Below are positions 1-6,339 of a stretch of 43,324 nucleotides of DNA, one piece after another. The notes beneath the pieces were generated by a model. It was not told where the DNA came from. It was given only the letters and a program-made list of their open reading frames with translations, and made no database searches. Source of the DNA: Nitrospirota bacterium (lineage in GTDB: Bacteria; Nitrospirota; Thermodesulfovibrionia; Thermodesulfovibrionales; UBA6898). A program made the translations under genes and the position numbers. How positions within the stretch are numbered: position 1 is the stretch's first letter; each line of letters opens with the position of its first letter. The stretch lies in assembly GCA_021814475.1 (NCBI GenBank), contig JAKAIE010000018.1, positions 1-43,324 on the forward strand, read 5' to 3'.

Positions 1-390
1 AGGAAGGCCTTTGATTATTCCCGCGTCCTGATCGAATATGATGACGGGACAACAGTCGGGCTCTGCGGTATGCGCTGTGCCGTCCTCGATCTGGCGCTGA
101 ACATCGGAAAGGTCCCGAAGTCGGTTATGGTCGGGGACTTCACTACACACCAGCTTATTGATGCGGAGAAGGCTTATTGGGTGATCGGGGGGAAGAAGGA
201 GGGGACCATGTCGTCAAGGGGCAAGTGGGCCTTTGCCACGAAAAAGGGGGCTTCGGTCTTCATCACCGCAAACGGCGGGAGGCATGCCACGTACCAAAAG
301 GTGCTCAAGGTGAGCTTCGAGGACCTGTATACAGACCTGACGACCTTCTGGGAAGAGATGAAAAAGCATAGTGAGGAGAGGGAGCAGTGA
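1..390 (+). CDS. NosL-like protein, C-terminal part (5' end outside window)
   Basis: The reading frame is open from base 1 and ends with TGA at 388-390, so the start lies upstream; about 129 residues are visible. The fragment contains GLCGMRCAVLDLAL, a DAEKAYWVIGG stretch and SSRGKWAFATKKGA. These match, segment by segment, the second half of the tandem NosL-like protein at 4922-5776 (GLCSLHCAGLDLAL, DAEKAVWVLGG, LRGKWAFETRDAA). NosL-family proteins are small exported copper-binding proteins; the best-studied member delivers copper to nitrous oxide reductase. No nos genes are visible here, so the copper role is inferred from family membership only. An internal ATG at 70 is in frame but would delete the start of the conserved domain, so it is not the true start. 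Confidence 0.75.
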   Translation, partial: RKAFDYSRVLIEYDDGTTVGLCGMRCAVLDLALNIGKVPKSVMVGDFTTHQLIDAEKAYWVIGGKKEGTMSSRGKWAFATKKGASVFITANGGRHATYQKVLKVSFEDLYTDLTTFWEEMKKHSEEREQ

Positions 391-509
391 ATGGATAAAG
401 ACGCAATGGCGCCGGTCCCGGCTGCGCATCTCTATGGTCTGGAACGCAAGGTCGAGGGCCGCTGCGGAGTGATTTTTCCTGCCAGTCCTCGGAATCCTTC
501 CTGCCTGTG

Positions 510-1295
510 TTAATCCGGCAGCGGGCAGGAGGACGAGGGTCTGTGCGCGCAGACGGTCGAGATAAGGACCTCTCTGCCACTGGCGGAGAGCCCGAACCCG
601 TCCACCTCCTTTTTTACCGAAGCGCAGTCTCCGTATCCGCCGAGGTAGCCGTTGACGCGGGTGACCGCCGTGGAGTTCCTGAAATCCCCTGGGTCAGGGT
701 AGATCGCCTCGAACTCTTTCAAAAGGTCGTGGAATAACCTCAACCCGTGCTTCTGGTGATAGTCCTCGGCAACATGGAACCCTGTATACGGTTCTATGGC
801 CGTGACGATCTTCTTTCCCGTCGTGGAGGCGAGCCGGTCACGGGTCTCCTCTGCCAGCCTTTTCTGCCCTTCATTGTGATAAAAGACCGCTGCCCTGTAC
901 TGCCGTGACCACGAGCCGGACGAAGGGTCATGGTCTTTCCAGAATACATCGAGAAGGTCACTGTACGAGACGCGGGCAGGATCGTAATCGATCTCGACCG
1001 TTTCGGAATGGTCGCCGAGATTATAATACGTGGGGTTCTTCGTCGTGCCTCCTGCATAGCCGACCCTTGTCCTTATCACACCGGGGATACTCCCGAACCG
1101 GGAGTCAGGTCCCCAGAATCAGCCGAGGCTGAAGGTCGCCGTTTCGAATCTTGCCGGCGTCTGCCTGTCCAGCGGAGGAAGGTCCGTTTTCACTAGATGA
1201 GTCTTCGTAGCCATATGCGTGCCTCCGGTATGAGAAACCATCACGGCCGCGATCACCGCCAGCCCGATCAGCAGAGATGAGCCAACACTTTTCAT
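510..1295 (-). CDS. msrA: Exported selenocysteine-containing peptide methionine sulfoxide reductase A
   Basis: MsrA reduces methionine-S-sulfoxide in proteins. A conventional reading begins at a GTG at 1079 and lacks the catalytic motif. Reading the same frame upstream to the ATG at 1295 gives a hydrophobic signal-like N-terminus (MKSVGSSLLIGLAVIAAVMV) and then ETATFSLG-TGA-FWGPDSRFG. The TGA (complement 1119-1121, codon 59) sits exactly where the family has its nucleophilic Cys in the GCFWG motif. Everything after it is intact MsrA: PGVIRTRVGYAGG, the HSETVEIDYDP strand and AEDYHQKHG. Reading TGA as selenocysteine gives 261 residues, longer than a typical ~180-residue MsrA because of the signal and a C-terminal extension containing several Cys that could act as resolving residues. 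A hairpin follows the TGA (separate entry). Sec-MsrA is known in some algae and clostridia. The ribosome-binding site is weak. The alternative is a nonsense-mutated pseudogene, but the intact flanks and the hairpin argue against it. Confidence 0.82.
1081..1116 (-). promoter_or_regulatory. Putative bacterial SECIS element in msrA
   Basis: On the minus strand, six nucleotides into the reading frame after the TGA codon, the RNA can fold as a two-part stem-loop. The outer stem pairs CTGGGGA with TCCCCGG (7 bp, one G-U). An asymmetric internal loop (CCTGA opposite TA) follows, then an inner stem CTCCC/GGGAG closed by the loop GGTTC. The loop starts about 19 nt after the TGA. Bacterial SECIS elements lie within the coding region directly 3' of the UGA and carry a G in the first loop positions for SelB recognition. 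Spacing and the GG loop start both fit. No covariation or SECIS search was run. Confidence 0.65.
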
Positions 1296-1462
1296 GCTTT
1301 CATGCTACCCGTTTTTTTTGAAGGAATTGTGAATAGCGTCGCTGATGTATGGGACCCCCTCGCGGGGCAAGAGGCGATGAGGGAATTACGCTGCCGTGTG
1401 TTGTTATCCGGAATCCGTGTTTATCGCCTCACGACCCTGATGGGCATGGTATTCTTTAACCG

Positions 1463-2416
1463 ATGACAAAACGAATTGCCTTCCTTTCTGCGATCCTTCT
1501 GTTCTGGGTGCAGGCCGCACGTCCTGCGTCCGCAGGGGTGAGTTCAATTAACGGGGAGGGTGTGTCTGTCCGCTTCGATGCGCCTCTCCTGAACGCGGCA
1601 AAGGATATCCTGAAGGTCTATCCCGCTGTCCGCGATGAGCTTGCCATGGACCTCGGTATGGGAACGGACCTCCGGCCGGAGATCGTCCTGATAAAGGACC
1701 GTGCCTCTTTCAGGAAAGAGGCTGGCAGCGATCTCGTCACCGCCTACGCAATACCTGGGAAAGACCTCATCGTGATCGATTATTCGAAGATGGGCGGACA
1801 TCCCTATACAGTGGAGGTGACGCTGAAGCATGAACTCTGCCACCTCGAACTGCACCATCAGATCGGCCAAAACGGCGACGGACGTATGCCGAGATGGTTT
1901 GACGAGGGGATATGCCAGTGGGTCACAGGAGGGTTCGGCGAGCTCATAGACGGCGGAGACCGTTCGGTCCTCACCTCCGCCGTCCTGTCCGGCCGGTTGC
2001 TCAGCATCGGCCGCATGACCGCATCCTTTCCCTCTGACGGGAGGGAGATGCTCCTCGCCTATGCAGAGAGCAGGAGCATTGTCGAATACATAGAAAAGAC
2101 CTTCGGCGCCCGGGCTGTCCGCGCGGTCCTCGACCGCATGAGGGGTGGAGACGACCTCGATGCCGCGATCTCGAACAGCCTCCATATCTCCTCCGTCGAG
2201 CTTGAAAAGAGGTGGAAGGCCTCTCTCAGCACGAAGAACGCCTGGCTCTATTATCTCCGCGACAACCTTTACGAGATCCTCTTCATGCTGGGTGCACTCT
2301 TCACTGTATGCGGATTTTTCAGGGCGCTGAAGAGAAGGAGGGAGTATAAGGACGATGAAGAGGGCGGGGAGAAAGACGAGGATGGTGACGGAGAAGAGAC
2401 GCCTCCCCCTCCCTGA
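1463..2416 (+). CDS. Membrane-anchored zinc metallopeptidase, peptidase MA-like
   Basis: This is a 317-residue exported protein. It has an N-terminal signal peptide (hydrophobic to about residue 24, ending ARPASA). A gluzincin-type zinc site appears as HELCHLELHH (HExxH, about residues 127-131), followed about 20 residues later by PRWFDEGICQWV, whose Glu is the expected third zinc ligand. This is the layout of the peptidase MA-like family. Near the C-terminus there is one transmembrane helix (about residues 268-287, ILFMLGALFTVCGFF) and then a charged, Asp/Glu-rich tail ending in four prolines. The catalytic domain should therefore face the periplasm, with the acidic tail in the cytoplasm. 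Substrates are unknown. It is divergent from msrA with a 167-bp gap, and the upstream ribosome-binding site is weak. Confidence 0.72.
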   Translation: MTKRIAFLSAILLFWVQAARPASAGVSSINGEGVSVRFDAPLLNAAKDILKVYPAVRDELAMDLGMGTDLRPEIVLIKDRASFRKEAGSDLVTAYAIPGKDLIVIDYSKMGGHPYTVEVTLKHELCHLELHHQIGQNGDGRMPRWFDEGICQWVTGGFGELIDGGDRSVLTSAVLSGRLLSIGRMTASFPSDGREMLLAYAESRSIVEYIEKTFGARAVRAVLDRMRGGDDLDAAISNSLHISSVELEKRWKASLSTKNAWLYYLRDNLYEILFMLGALFTVCGFFRALKRRREYKDDEEGGEKDEDGDGEETPPPP

Positions 2417-2449
2417 AGCGGTACATTAAAGTTTTTCAGACAAAATCTC

Positions 2450-2479
2450 TTGACACATGTCCGGCGAAAAATATATAAA
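2450..2479 (+). promoter_or_regulatory. Predicted sigma-70 promoter
   Basis: TTGACA at 2450-2455 and TATAAA at 2474-2479 are separated by 18 bp, directly after the peptidase gene. The next convincing gene starts at 2741, which would leave an AT-rich leader of about 250 nt. The leader contains an AGGAGG (2511-2516) followed only by very short frames, so no gene is called in 2417-2740. The TTGACA also begins a 15-bp sequence that recurs inverted at 4484-4498. Confidence 0.45.
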
Positions 2480-2740
2480 TAGTGCAGTCGATGGGAAAAG
2501 GGAATCCTCAGGAGGGACTTCTTGAAAGCAGCGGAAACCGCGTCTATATTTTGTCGTGAATAGAATTATGGATTAATATGCAGAATCGGTATAACACCCT
2601 CCTGGGCATTATTATATAGAATCATAGGACCAAAAACGGGGTAGATTTCCCCTGTTGCTCTCATGAACAGGGACTGGATAACAATAAATCCGAAAAATGC
2701 GGAAGCGGCATAAAAAATAATGTTAAGGCGCAAATTGAAT

Positions 2741-3340
2741 ATGAAAGGCAATAATATAAAACGCATCATTATAGTTTATGTGCTCCTGATTCCGCTTATG
2801 TTGGTCCTCACCGAAGCGGTATGGGGCGGCTTTCACGGCATAGTCGCCGGCAAGTTTTTTCGGGATTCAAATAAATTAGATGAAGTCAAAGCATTTATGA
2901 AGAAGCACGGCATTTCTGAAACAGCTACAAAGAGCGAGGGCGAGGAGTGGCTTGATAACCTTTCTCCCGAGGACAGAGCAGAGTATGAACAATTAATTAA
3001 GAAGGCGATCAAGATAGAGGACATTGTCACCTTCGGCTCGGCGCTGACAGTTTGTGTTATTGTGTTTGGCTTGATTGGCTTGCTCGGCGGCGCTTTTACA
3101 AAGTCATGGCAGGCCGTCGGTATCCTGCCAGGGATATCCTTCTTACTGAACAATCCTGTGATCAGGTTTAAATCTGTTCTCCATATATCAGACAGTCAAA
3201 AAGTCATACTTGTGGTGGTTGGGCAGTTTGTTGCGGCGTACCTTTTCGCATTTTTGGGATCCCATATCTGTAAAGCTATGAACGACAGAAAACAACAGAA
3301 ACTGAGCCTTAACAACAGCGTCCACACCGACGCGGGATAA
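2741..3340 (+). CDS. Small multi-pass membrane protein, unknown function
   Basis: I do not recognise this 199-residue protein. It has an N-terminal membrane helix (IIIVYVLLIPLMLVLTEAV, about residues 8-27) and a charged soluble region (about 35-95; DEVKAFMKKHGIS, LSPEDRAEYEQL). Two or three further hydrophobic segments follow (about 97-120, 125-140 and 157-180), and the C-terminus is polar. The ATG at 2741 is preferred because it gives a normal start (MKGNNIKR) before the first helix and has an AAGG upstream; an in-frame ATG at 2720 would add seven residues. Codon choice is clearly more AT-rich than in flanking genes, which fits an acquired gene. It sits beside a toxin-antitoxin pair and repeat fragments, also suggesting an accessory island. 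Confidence 0.55.
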   Translation: MKGNNIKRIIIVYVLLIPLMLVLTEAVWGGFHGIVAGKFFRDSNKLDEVKAFMKKHGISETATKSEGEEWLDNLSPEDRAEYEQLIKKAIKIEDIVTFGSALTVCVIVFGLIGLLGGAFTKSWQAVGILPGISFLLNNPVIRFKSVLHISDSQKVILVVVGQFVAAYLFAFLGSHICKAMNDRKQQKLSLNNSVHTDAG

Positions 3341-3392
3341 TGCTGGGTTGGTTTTCGCAAAAAGCTATTGCCCGCGCGGGTGACACCCTCGT

Positions 3393-3456
3393 GTGTGCCG
3401 GACATGGCACAGAACTTACCGGGTGGAAGTCCCGGTGCCAGGTAGAAGCAGAGCCG
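3393..3456 (+). repeat. 64-bp dispersed repeat, copy 1; group II intron domain I-like
   Basis: This segment recurs at 4212-4275 in the same orientation with three mismatches. The piece GGGTGGAAGTCCCG followed by AGGTAGAAGC and AGCCGAAGGCAAGG resembles the domain I region of bacterial ORF-containing group II introns, as I remember those structures. No reverse transcriptase and no domain V are present between or beside the copies, so these would be remnants. The stretch to 3590 also holds ATTCCGGGGACACC and a short GCTGGC/GCCAGC stem (about 3568-3583), but no gene. Confidence 0.5.
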
Positions 3457-3596
3457 AAGGCAAGGAGAAGGGCAACGTGTAATTCCGGGGACACCATACT
3501 GATTAAATGAACACGAGGAGGGATCGGGAAAGGGTATGGGGAGAATAGCAAGGCTAGTGGCTCCAGCTGGCAAGGCCAGCGTTCACGAGAATTGAC

Positions 3597-3631
3597 TTGA
3601 CAATAAATGCTGACGTACCATATATAGTACG
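3597..3631 (+). promoter_or_regulatory. Toxin-antitoxin promoter with palindromic operator
   Basis: TTGACA (3597-3602) and TATATA (3621-3626) are 18 bp apart. Overlapping the -10 element is an 18-bp near-perfect palindrome, CGTACCATATATAGTACG (3614-3631), with one mismatched pair. Autoregulation by the antitoxin binding such palindromes is the rule for YefM/YoeB-type operons, so this is the likely operator. An AGGAGG at 3635-3640 lies 9 nt before the antitoxin ATG. Confidence 0.65.
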
Positions 3632-3649
3632 CTTAGGAGGAAATAGGAC

Positions 3650-3892
3650 ATGACGACTTTATCAGCATCTGAGGCAAGAAAACGGTTATACAGCTTGGTC
3701 GACGAAGTCAAAGACTCACATGAGCCTGTCCAAATTGTAGGCAGGAGAAGTTCCGCGGTCCTTATATCGGAAGAAGACTGGAAGGCGATTGAAGAAACAC
3801 TCTATCTTGTTTCCATTCCGGGTATGAGGGAGTCCATCAAGAAAGGCCTTAAGACGCCTGCAGGGAAATGTTCGGAGAAACCTGGCTGGTGA
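3650..3892 (+). CDS. yefM: Antitoxin of the Phd/YefM family
   Basis: This 80-residue protein begins MTTLSASEARKRLYSLVDEV, the classic N-terminus of Phd/YefM antitoxins, where this part forms the DNA-binding dimer. The core PVQIVGRRSSAVLISEEDWKAIEETLYL matches the family's conserved strand and helix. The C-terminal part (about 55-80) is expected to be flexible and to wrap the toxin. It has a strong AGGAGG ribosome-binding site and a palindromic operator just upstream. The toxin gene overlaps its 3' end by a few bases, indicating translational coupling. The flanking 64-bp repeats suggest the pair came with mobile DNA. Confidence 0.88.
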   Translation: MTTLSASEARKRLYSLVDEVKDSHEPVQIVGRRSSAVLISEEDWKAIEETLYLVSIPGMRESIKKGLKTPAGKCSEKPGW

Positions 3893-4152
3893 ACTGGCGA
3901 TTGGTCTTTACCAAGCAGGCCCAGAGAGACGCAAAGAAGATCGCACAGTCCGGCCTTAAACCGCAAACTTCAAAACTCTTAGAAATACTACACAACAATC
4001 CTTTCCAAAACCCGCCGCCCTACGAGAAGCTGGTCGGTGACCTTACCGGGGCTTTCTCTCGAAGAATAAATATTCAGCATCGTCTTGTCTATCAGGTGCT
4101 CGATGACATTAAGACCGTGAAAGTGATACGCATGTGGACACACTACGAATAG
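3889..4152 (+). CDS. yoeB: YoeB-family toxin, ribosome-dependent mRNA endonuclease
   Basis: YoeB toxins bind the ribosomal A site and cleave mRNA. The protein starts VNWRLVFTKQAQRDAKKIA and contains FQNPPPYEKLVGDLTGAFSR, RRINIQHRLVYQVLD and the C-terminal IRMWTHYE. The family's catalytic Glu, Arg, His and terminal aromatic residues all appear to be present, so the toxin looks active. I chose the GTG at 3889 because it overlaps the antitoxin stop by 4 nt and gives the usual family N-terminus (87 residues). An in-frame ATG at 3868 would add seven residues and sits too close to its AGGGA. Confidence 0.88.
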   Translation: MNWRLVFTKQAQRDAKKIAQSGLKPQTSKLLEILHNNPFQNPPPYEKLVGDLTGAFSRRINIQHRLVYQVLDDIKTVKVIRMWTHYE

Positions 4153-4211
4153 AACGGCGAACAAAGCGTTCCACCGAATCGCCCCCAAACCGGTCTCCTG
4201 CTGAACTTCTC

Positions 4212-4275
4212 GTGTGCCGGACATGGCACAGAACCTACCGGGTGGAATTCCCGATGCCAGGTAGAAGCAGAGCCG
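4212..4275 (+). repeat. 64-bp dispersed repeat, copy 2; group II intron domain I-like
   Basis: This is the second copy of the repeat at 3393-3456 (61 of 64 identical, same orientation). Homology stops just after AGCCG. The sequence then runs GGGGGTGACACC, and a TGACACC also stands immediately upstream of copy 1, so the copies share edge sequence in a shuffled order. The pair brackets the toxin-antitoxin operon. The rest of 4276-4653 contains no gene I can support. Confidence 0.5.
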
Positions 4276-4445
4276 GGGGGTGACACCATCTCATCTCGGG
4301 GACGTGCCAGGGACTGCCGACCTTTTCTGCCGCCGCCATACCCACGCTGAATGAATGGGGGATGATTATCTTTTCGTCGGCTGCCGGGCTCTGCTCGGTG
4401 TATTTCATCAGGAGACGCAGACACGCAGCCTGATCGCAGGAACTT

Positions 4446-4485
4446 ATACCGGATAAGGCAGAATCTACCCCGCCTTATCCGGTAT
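4446..4485. repeat. Perfect 14-bp inverted repeat (hairpin)
   Basis: ATACCGGATAAGGC (4446-4459) and its exact complement GCCTTATCCGGTAT (4472-4485) enclose a 12-nt loop. No T-run follows on either strand, so it does not look like an ordinary intrinsic terminator. Its right arm runs into CCGGACACTTGTCAA, the inverted partner of a sequence at 2450-2464. It could be the end of a mobile element or a REP-like palindrome. Confidence 0.5.
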
Positions 4486-4653
4486 CCGGACACTTGTCAA
4501 TCAGGATACGCCCTTCGCATCGCAATGTGATCATCGGGTTGTGAGTTATGTCGTATCCGCGCATGTCAGTTCAACTCTGCTATTGACCTTATCGCCCATT
4601 GACAAGCCCTTCATTTCCCCTGATGCTTTGTATATATGCCAGTGAGGAGAACG

Positions 4654-4890
4654 ATGAGTACCCGCCTTGACAGAGTTGTCGTCTATTCCGGATATCGGGG
4701 AGAGGAGAGCCCCCGGGCCTTCTTCATCAGCGACGAGAAGATCACGGTCGCCGAGATTATCGGGATGTGGGTGGACGAATCTGTGCACGACAGGTCCAGA
4801 AAGAGGTTCTTCAGGATCAAAGGGAGTGACGACAAAATCTATACGCTCTGCCATGACCCCGAGACATCGGAGTGGTCTTTCGAGAGGTGA
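4654..4890 (+). CDS. Small conserved-looking protein, unknown function
   Basis: The product is 78 residues: a predicted soluble, mixed alpha/beta protein with several aromatic positions (RVVVYSGYRGEE, RAFFISDEKITVAEIIGMWV, KRFFRIKGSDDKIYTLCHD). I do not recognise a named family. The ATG at 4654 is preferred over an in-frame ATG at 4636 because AGGAG lies 4 nt upstream of it. It ends 31 nt before the tandem NosL-like gene and is probably co-transcribed with it. One Cys and no signal peptide are visible, so a cytoplasmic location is likely. Confidence 0.6.
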   Translation: MSTRLDRVVVYSGYRGEESPRAFFISDEKITVAEIIGMWVDESVHDRSRKRFFRIKGSDDKIYTLCHDPETSEWSFER

Positions 4891-4921
4891 GAAATCGGCA
4901 GTAGCAGGAAGGGGGATTAAT

Positions 4922-5776
4922 ATGAAGACTGTGAAGGCCTTGGCCGGAATCGTTATGGGGACGATTATATTCGCCTTTCTCTATGCAAGCGTACATGCGG
5001 AGACCACGGCGTGCCGTACGTGCGAGGGGGTGACAGCCGGGTCGCCCCGGGAAGTCCGCATCGAATACCGGGATGGAACCGTGCGTGCGGTCTGCGGCCT
5101 TCGGTGCGCAGGCGCGGCGCTTGCGGCATACCGCGATAAACGTGTGGAGAAGATCCGGGTCAGGGAACATGGGACCGGAAACCTCCTGGATGCAGCGAAG
5201 GCGGTCTGGGTGATCGATACAGGGACAGGAGCCTTCGAGCCGTTTTCAGGCAGACAGGAGGCTGAGGCCTTTTCAGCGGCCCGAGGAGGGCGTGTTGTGA
5301 ATTATGCCGACATGATGGCGGCTGTCTTTTCATCAATGGGAGACAGGGTTCGTGATATGAAGCCCCGCATCGGAGTGGTGACGGGAGATGACATCGCCCG
5401 TCATCCCGACTGTCTCTACTGCGGGATGGACAGAAAGAAGTTTGCCTTCAGCAGGGTGTTGCTCAAGTATAGCGATGGTACGGAAGTGGGTCTCTGCAGC
5501 CTCCATTGCGCCGGGCTCGATCTCGCCCTCCATCCCGAGAAGCAGCCGGGTCAGATATTTGCAGGAGCCTATGATACGGGTAAACTTCTGGATGCCGAAA
5601 AGGCGGTATGGGTCCTGGGAGGATCAAAGTACGGTGTCATGTCACTGAGGGGCAAATGGGCCTTCGAAACAAGAGATGCCGCCGCTGCCTTCATGCGTGA
5701 CTTCGGCGGCGTGCCGTCTGATTTCGGGGCTGTCATGAGAGCGGCCTACGAGGATATGTGGGAGATCATCAGGTAG
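4922..5776 (+). CDS. Exported protein with two tandem NosL-like domains
   Basis: This 284-residue protein has a signal peptide (about residues 1-26, ending SVHA) and then two copies of a NosL-like module. Domain 1 (about 28-145) has CRTC, YRDGTVRAVCGLRCAGAAL and LLDAAKAVWVID. Domain 2 (about 160-284) has CLYCGM, YSDGTEVGLCSLHCAGLDL, LLDAEKAVWVLGG and LRGKWAFET. Each module has a CxxC and a second CxxxC within GLxxxCAG, plausible copper ligands. The M of CGM in domain 2 matches the NosL metal-binding motif, while domain 1 lacks that Met. The frame is open further upstream, but the ATG at 4922 has a purine-rich GGGGG just before it and starts a proper signal peptide. The gene is paralogous to the partial gene at 1-390. 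Confidence 0.78.
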   Translation: MKTVKALAGIVMGTIIFAFLYASVHAETTACRTCEGVTAGSPREVRIEYRDGTVRAVCGLRCAGAALAAYRDKRVEKIRVREHGTGNLLDAAKAVWVIDTGTGAFEPFSGRQEAEAFSAARGGRVVNYADMMAAVFSSMGDRVRDMKPRIGVVTGDDIARHPDCLYCGMDRKKFAFSRVLLKYSDGTEVGLCSLHCAGLDLALHPEKQPGQIFAGAYDTGKLLDAEKAVWVLGGSKYGVMSLRGKWAFETRDAAAAFMRDFGGVPSDFGAVMRAAYEDMWEIIR

Positions 5777-5798
5777 CCGGAAGCTCCAAAGAAATTTC

Positions 5799-5857
5799 TT
5801 GACAGGCAACTCCCGTGGTACTAGAGTGGAATCACATCCTAAAGCTGGAACTTTAGG
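5799..5857 (+). promoter_or_regulatory. Candidate promoter region with palindrome before the Cys-rich gene
   Basis: TTGACA at 5799-5804 is followed by weak -10 candidates (TAGAGT at 17 bp spacing). Downstream is a perfect 7-bp inverted repeat, CCTAAAG (5838-5844) and CTTTAGG (5851-5857), with a 6-nt loop, close to the AAAGGAGG ribosome-binding site at 5868-5875. It could be a regulator-binding site or an RNA hairpin in the leader. It does not match any riboswitch consensus I know. Confidence 0.4.
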
Positions 5858-5881
5858 GGAAACCGCAAAGGAGGTGAAATC

Positions 5882-6253
5882 ATGAGGAAGACAGTGCTGT
5901 TAGCAGTTATCGTCCTGTTCTGTGCCGCGCTGGCATTTGCTGCCTCGTCATCCAAGATGGACCTGAAAGCGGGTGACAAGGTCTATGCCTGCAACTGTGG
6001 CGAAAAATGTCCGTGTCAGACCATGTCCAGGAATCCTGGCAAGTGCACGTGCGGCAACGAAATGGTCAAGGCGGAAGTGATGAAGGTTGAAGGTGAGACG
6101 GCGATGCTGAAGGCCGAGTCCTGGGAAAAGGAGCGTCCGTTCAGGACGGTCGGCAAGTATGCCTGCGCATGCGGGCCGGAATGCAAGTGCAACACCATCA
6201 GTCAGAACCCGGGCAAATGCACCTGCGGTACGGAGATGAAGAAGGTGGATTAA
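5882..6253 (+). CDS. Exported Cys-rich protein with two metal-site-like repeats
   Basis: This 123-residue protein has a signal peptide (about 1-20, ending LAFA). Two copies of a motif of about 30 residues follow: YACNCGEKCPCQTMSRNPGK with CTCGNEMVK, and YACACGPECKCNTISQNPGK with CTCGTEMKK. Each copy has six Cys in C-x-C-x3-C-x-C and C-x-C patterns, so a periplasmic metal-binding role (copper, zinc or similar) is a reasonable inference; no experimental family function is known to me. About 30 charged residues separate the copies. The ribosome-binding site is strong (AAAGGAGG) and an intrinsic terminator follows, so the gene is monocistronic and probably well expressed. It sits next to NosL-like copper-type proteins. 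Confidence 0.75.
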   Translation: MRKTVLLAVIVLFCAALAFAASSSKMDLKAGDKVYACNCGEKCPCQTMSRNPGKCTCGNEMVKAEVMKVEGETAMLKAESWEKERPFRTVGKYACACGPECKCNTISQNPGKCTCGTEMKKVD

Positions 6254-6273
6254 CGCGGGGATCAGGGACGCGG

Positions 6274-6302
6274 AAAAAGGCGGGGCCTAGCCCGCTTTTT
6301 TT
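6274..6302 (+). terminator. Intrinsic terminator after the Cys-rich gene
   Basis: AAAAAGGCGGGGCCTAGCCC is followed by GC and a run of seven T. The GCGGG/CCCGC stem is flanked by the A-run and T-run, so it may also work for the convergent gene on the minus strand. Confidence 0.75.
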
Positions 6303-6339
6303 ATGTCCGGATGAGGGCGCGGAAGAGGGGGGTGAAAGG

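Noticed and set aside
391-513. 40-codon frame directly after the first NosL-like gene
   Set aside because: It starts one base after the stop and could be a decayed downstream gene, but it is short, runs into the end of msrA and has no recognisable motif.
2491-2562. Very short peptide frames after the 2450 promoter
   Set aside because: A 22-codon and a 13-codon frame exist, the latter after AGGAGG, but neither resembles a leader peptide or the precursor at 17022 and no attenuator is evident.
2566-2769. 67-residue hydrophobic frame on the minus strand
   Set aside because: It overlaps the start of the better-supported plus-strand membrane protein, has no ribosome-binding site that I can see, and AT-rich DNA gives hydrophobic frames by chance.
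4667-4921. Long N-terminal extension of the tandem NosL-like protein
   Set aside because: The frame is open, but it overlaps the 78-residue gene in another frame and would bury a clear signal peptide that starts at 4922.
5838-5880. Riboswitch (cyclic di-GMP type) before the Cys-rich gene
   Set aside because: The ACCGCAAAG piece is reminiscent, but the required paired elements and the tetraloop receptor are missing; only a simple 7-bp palindrome is supported.
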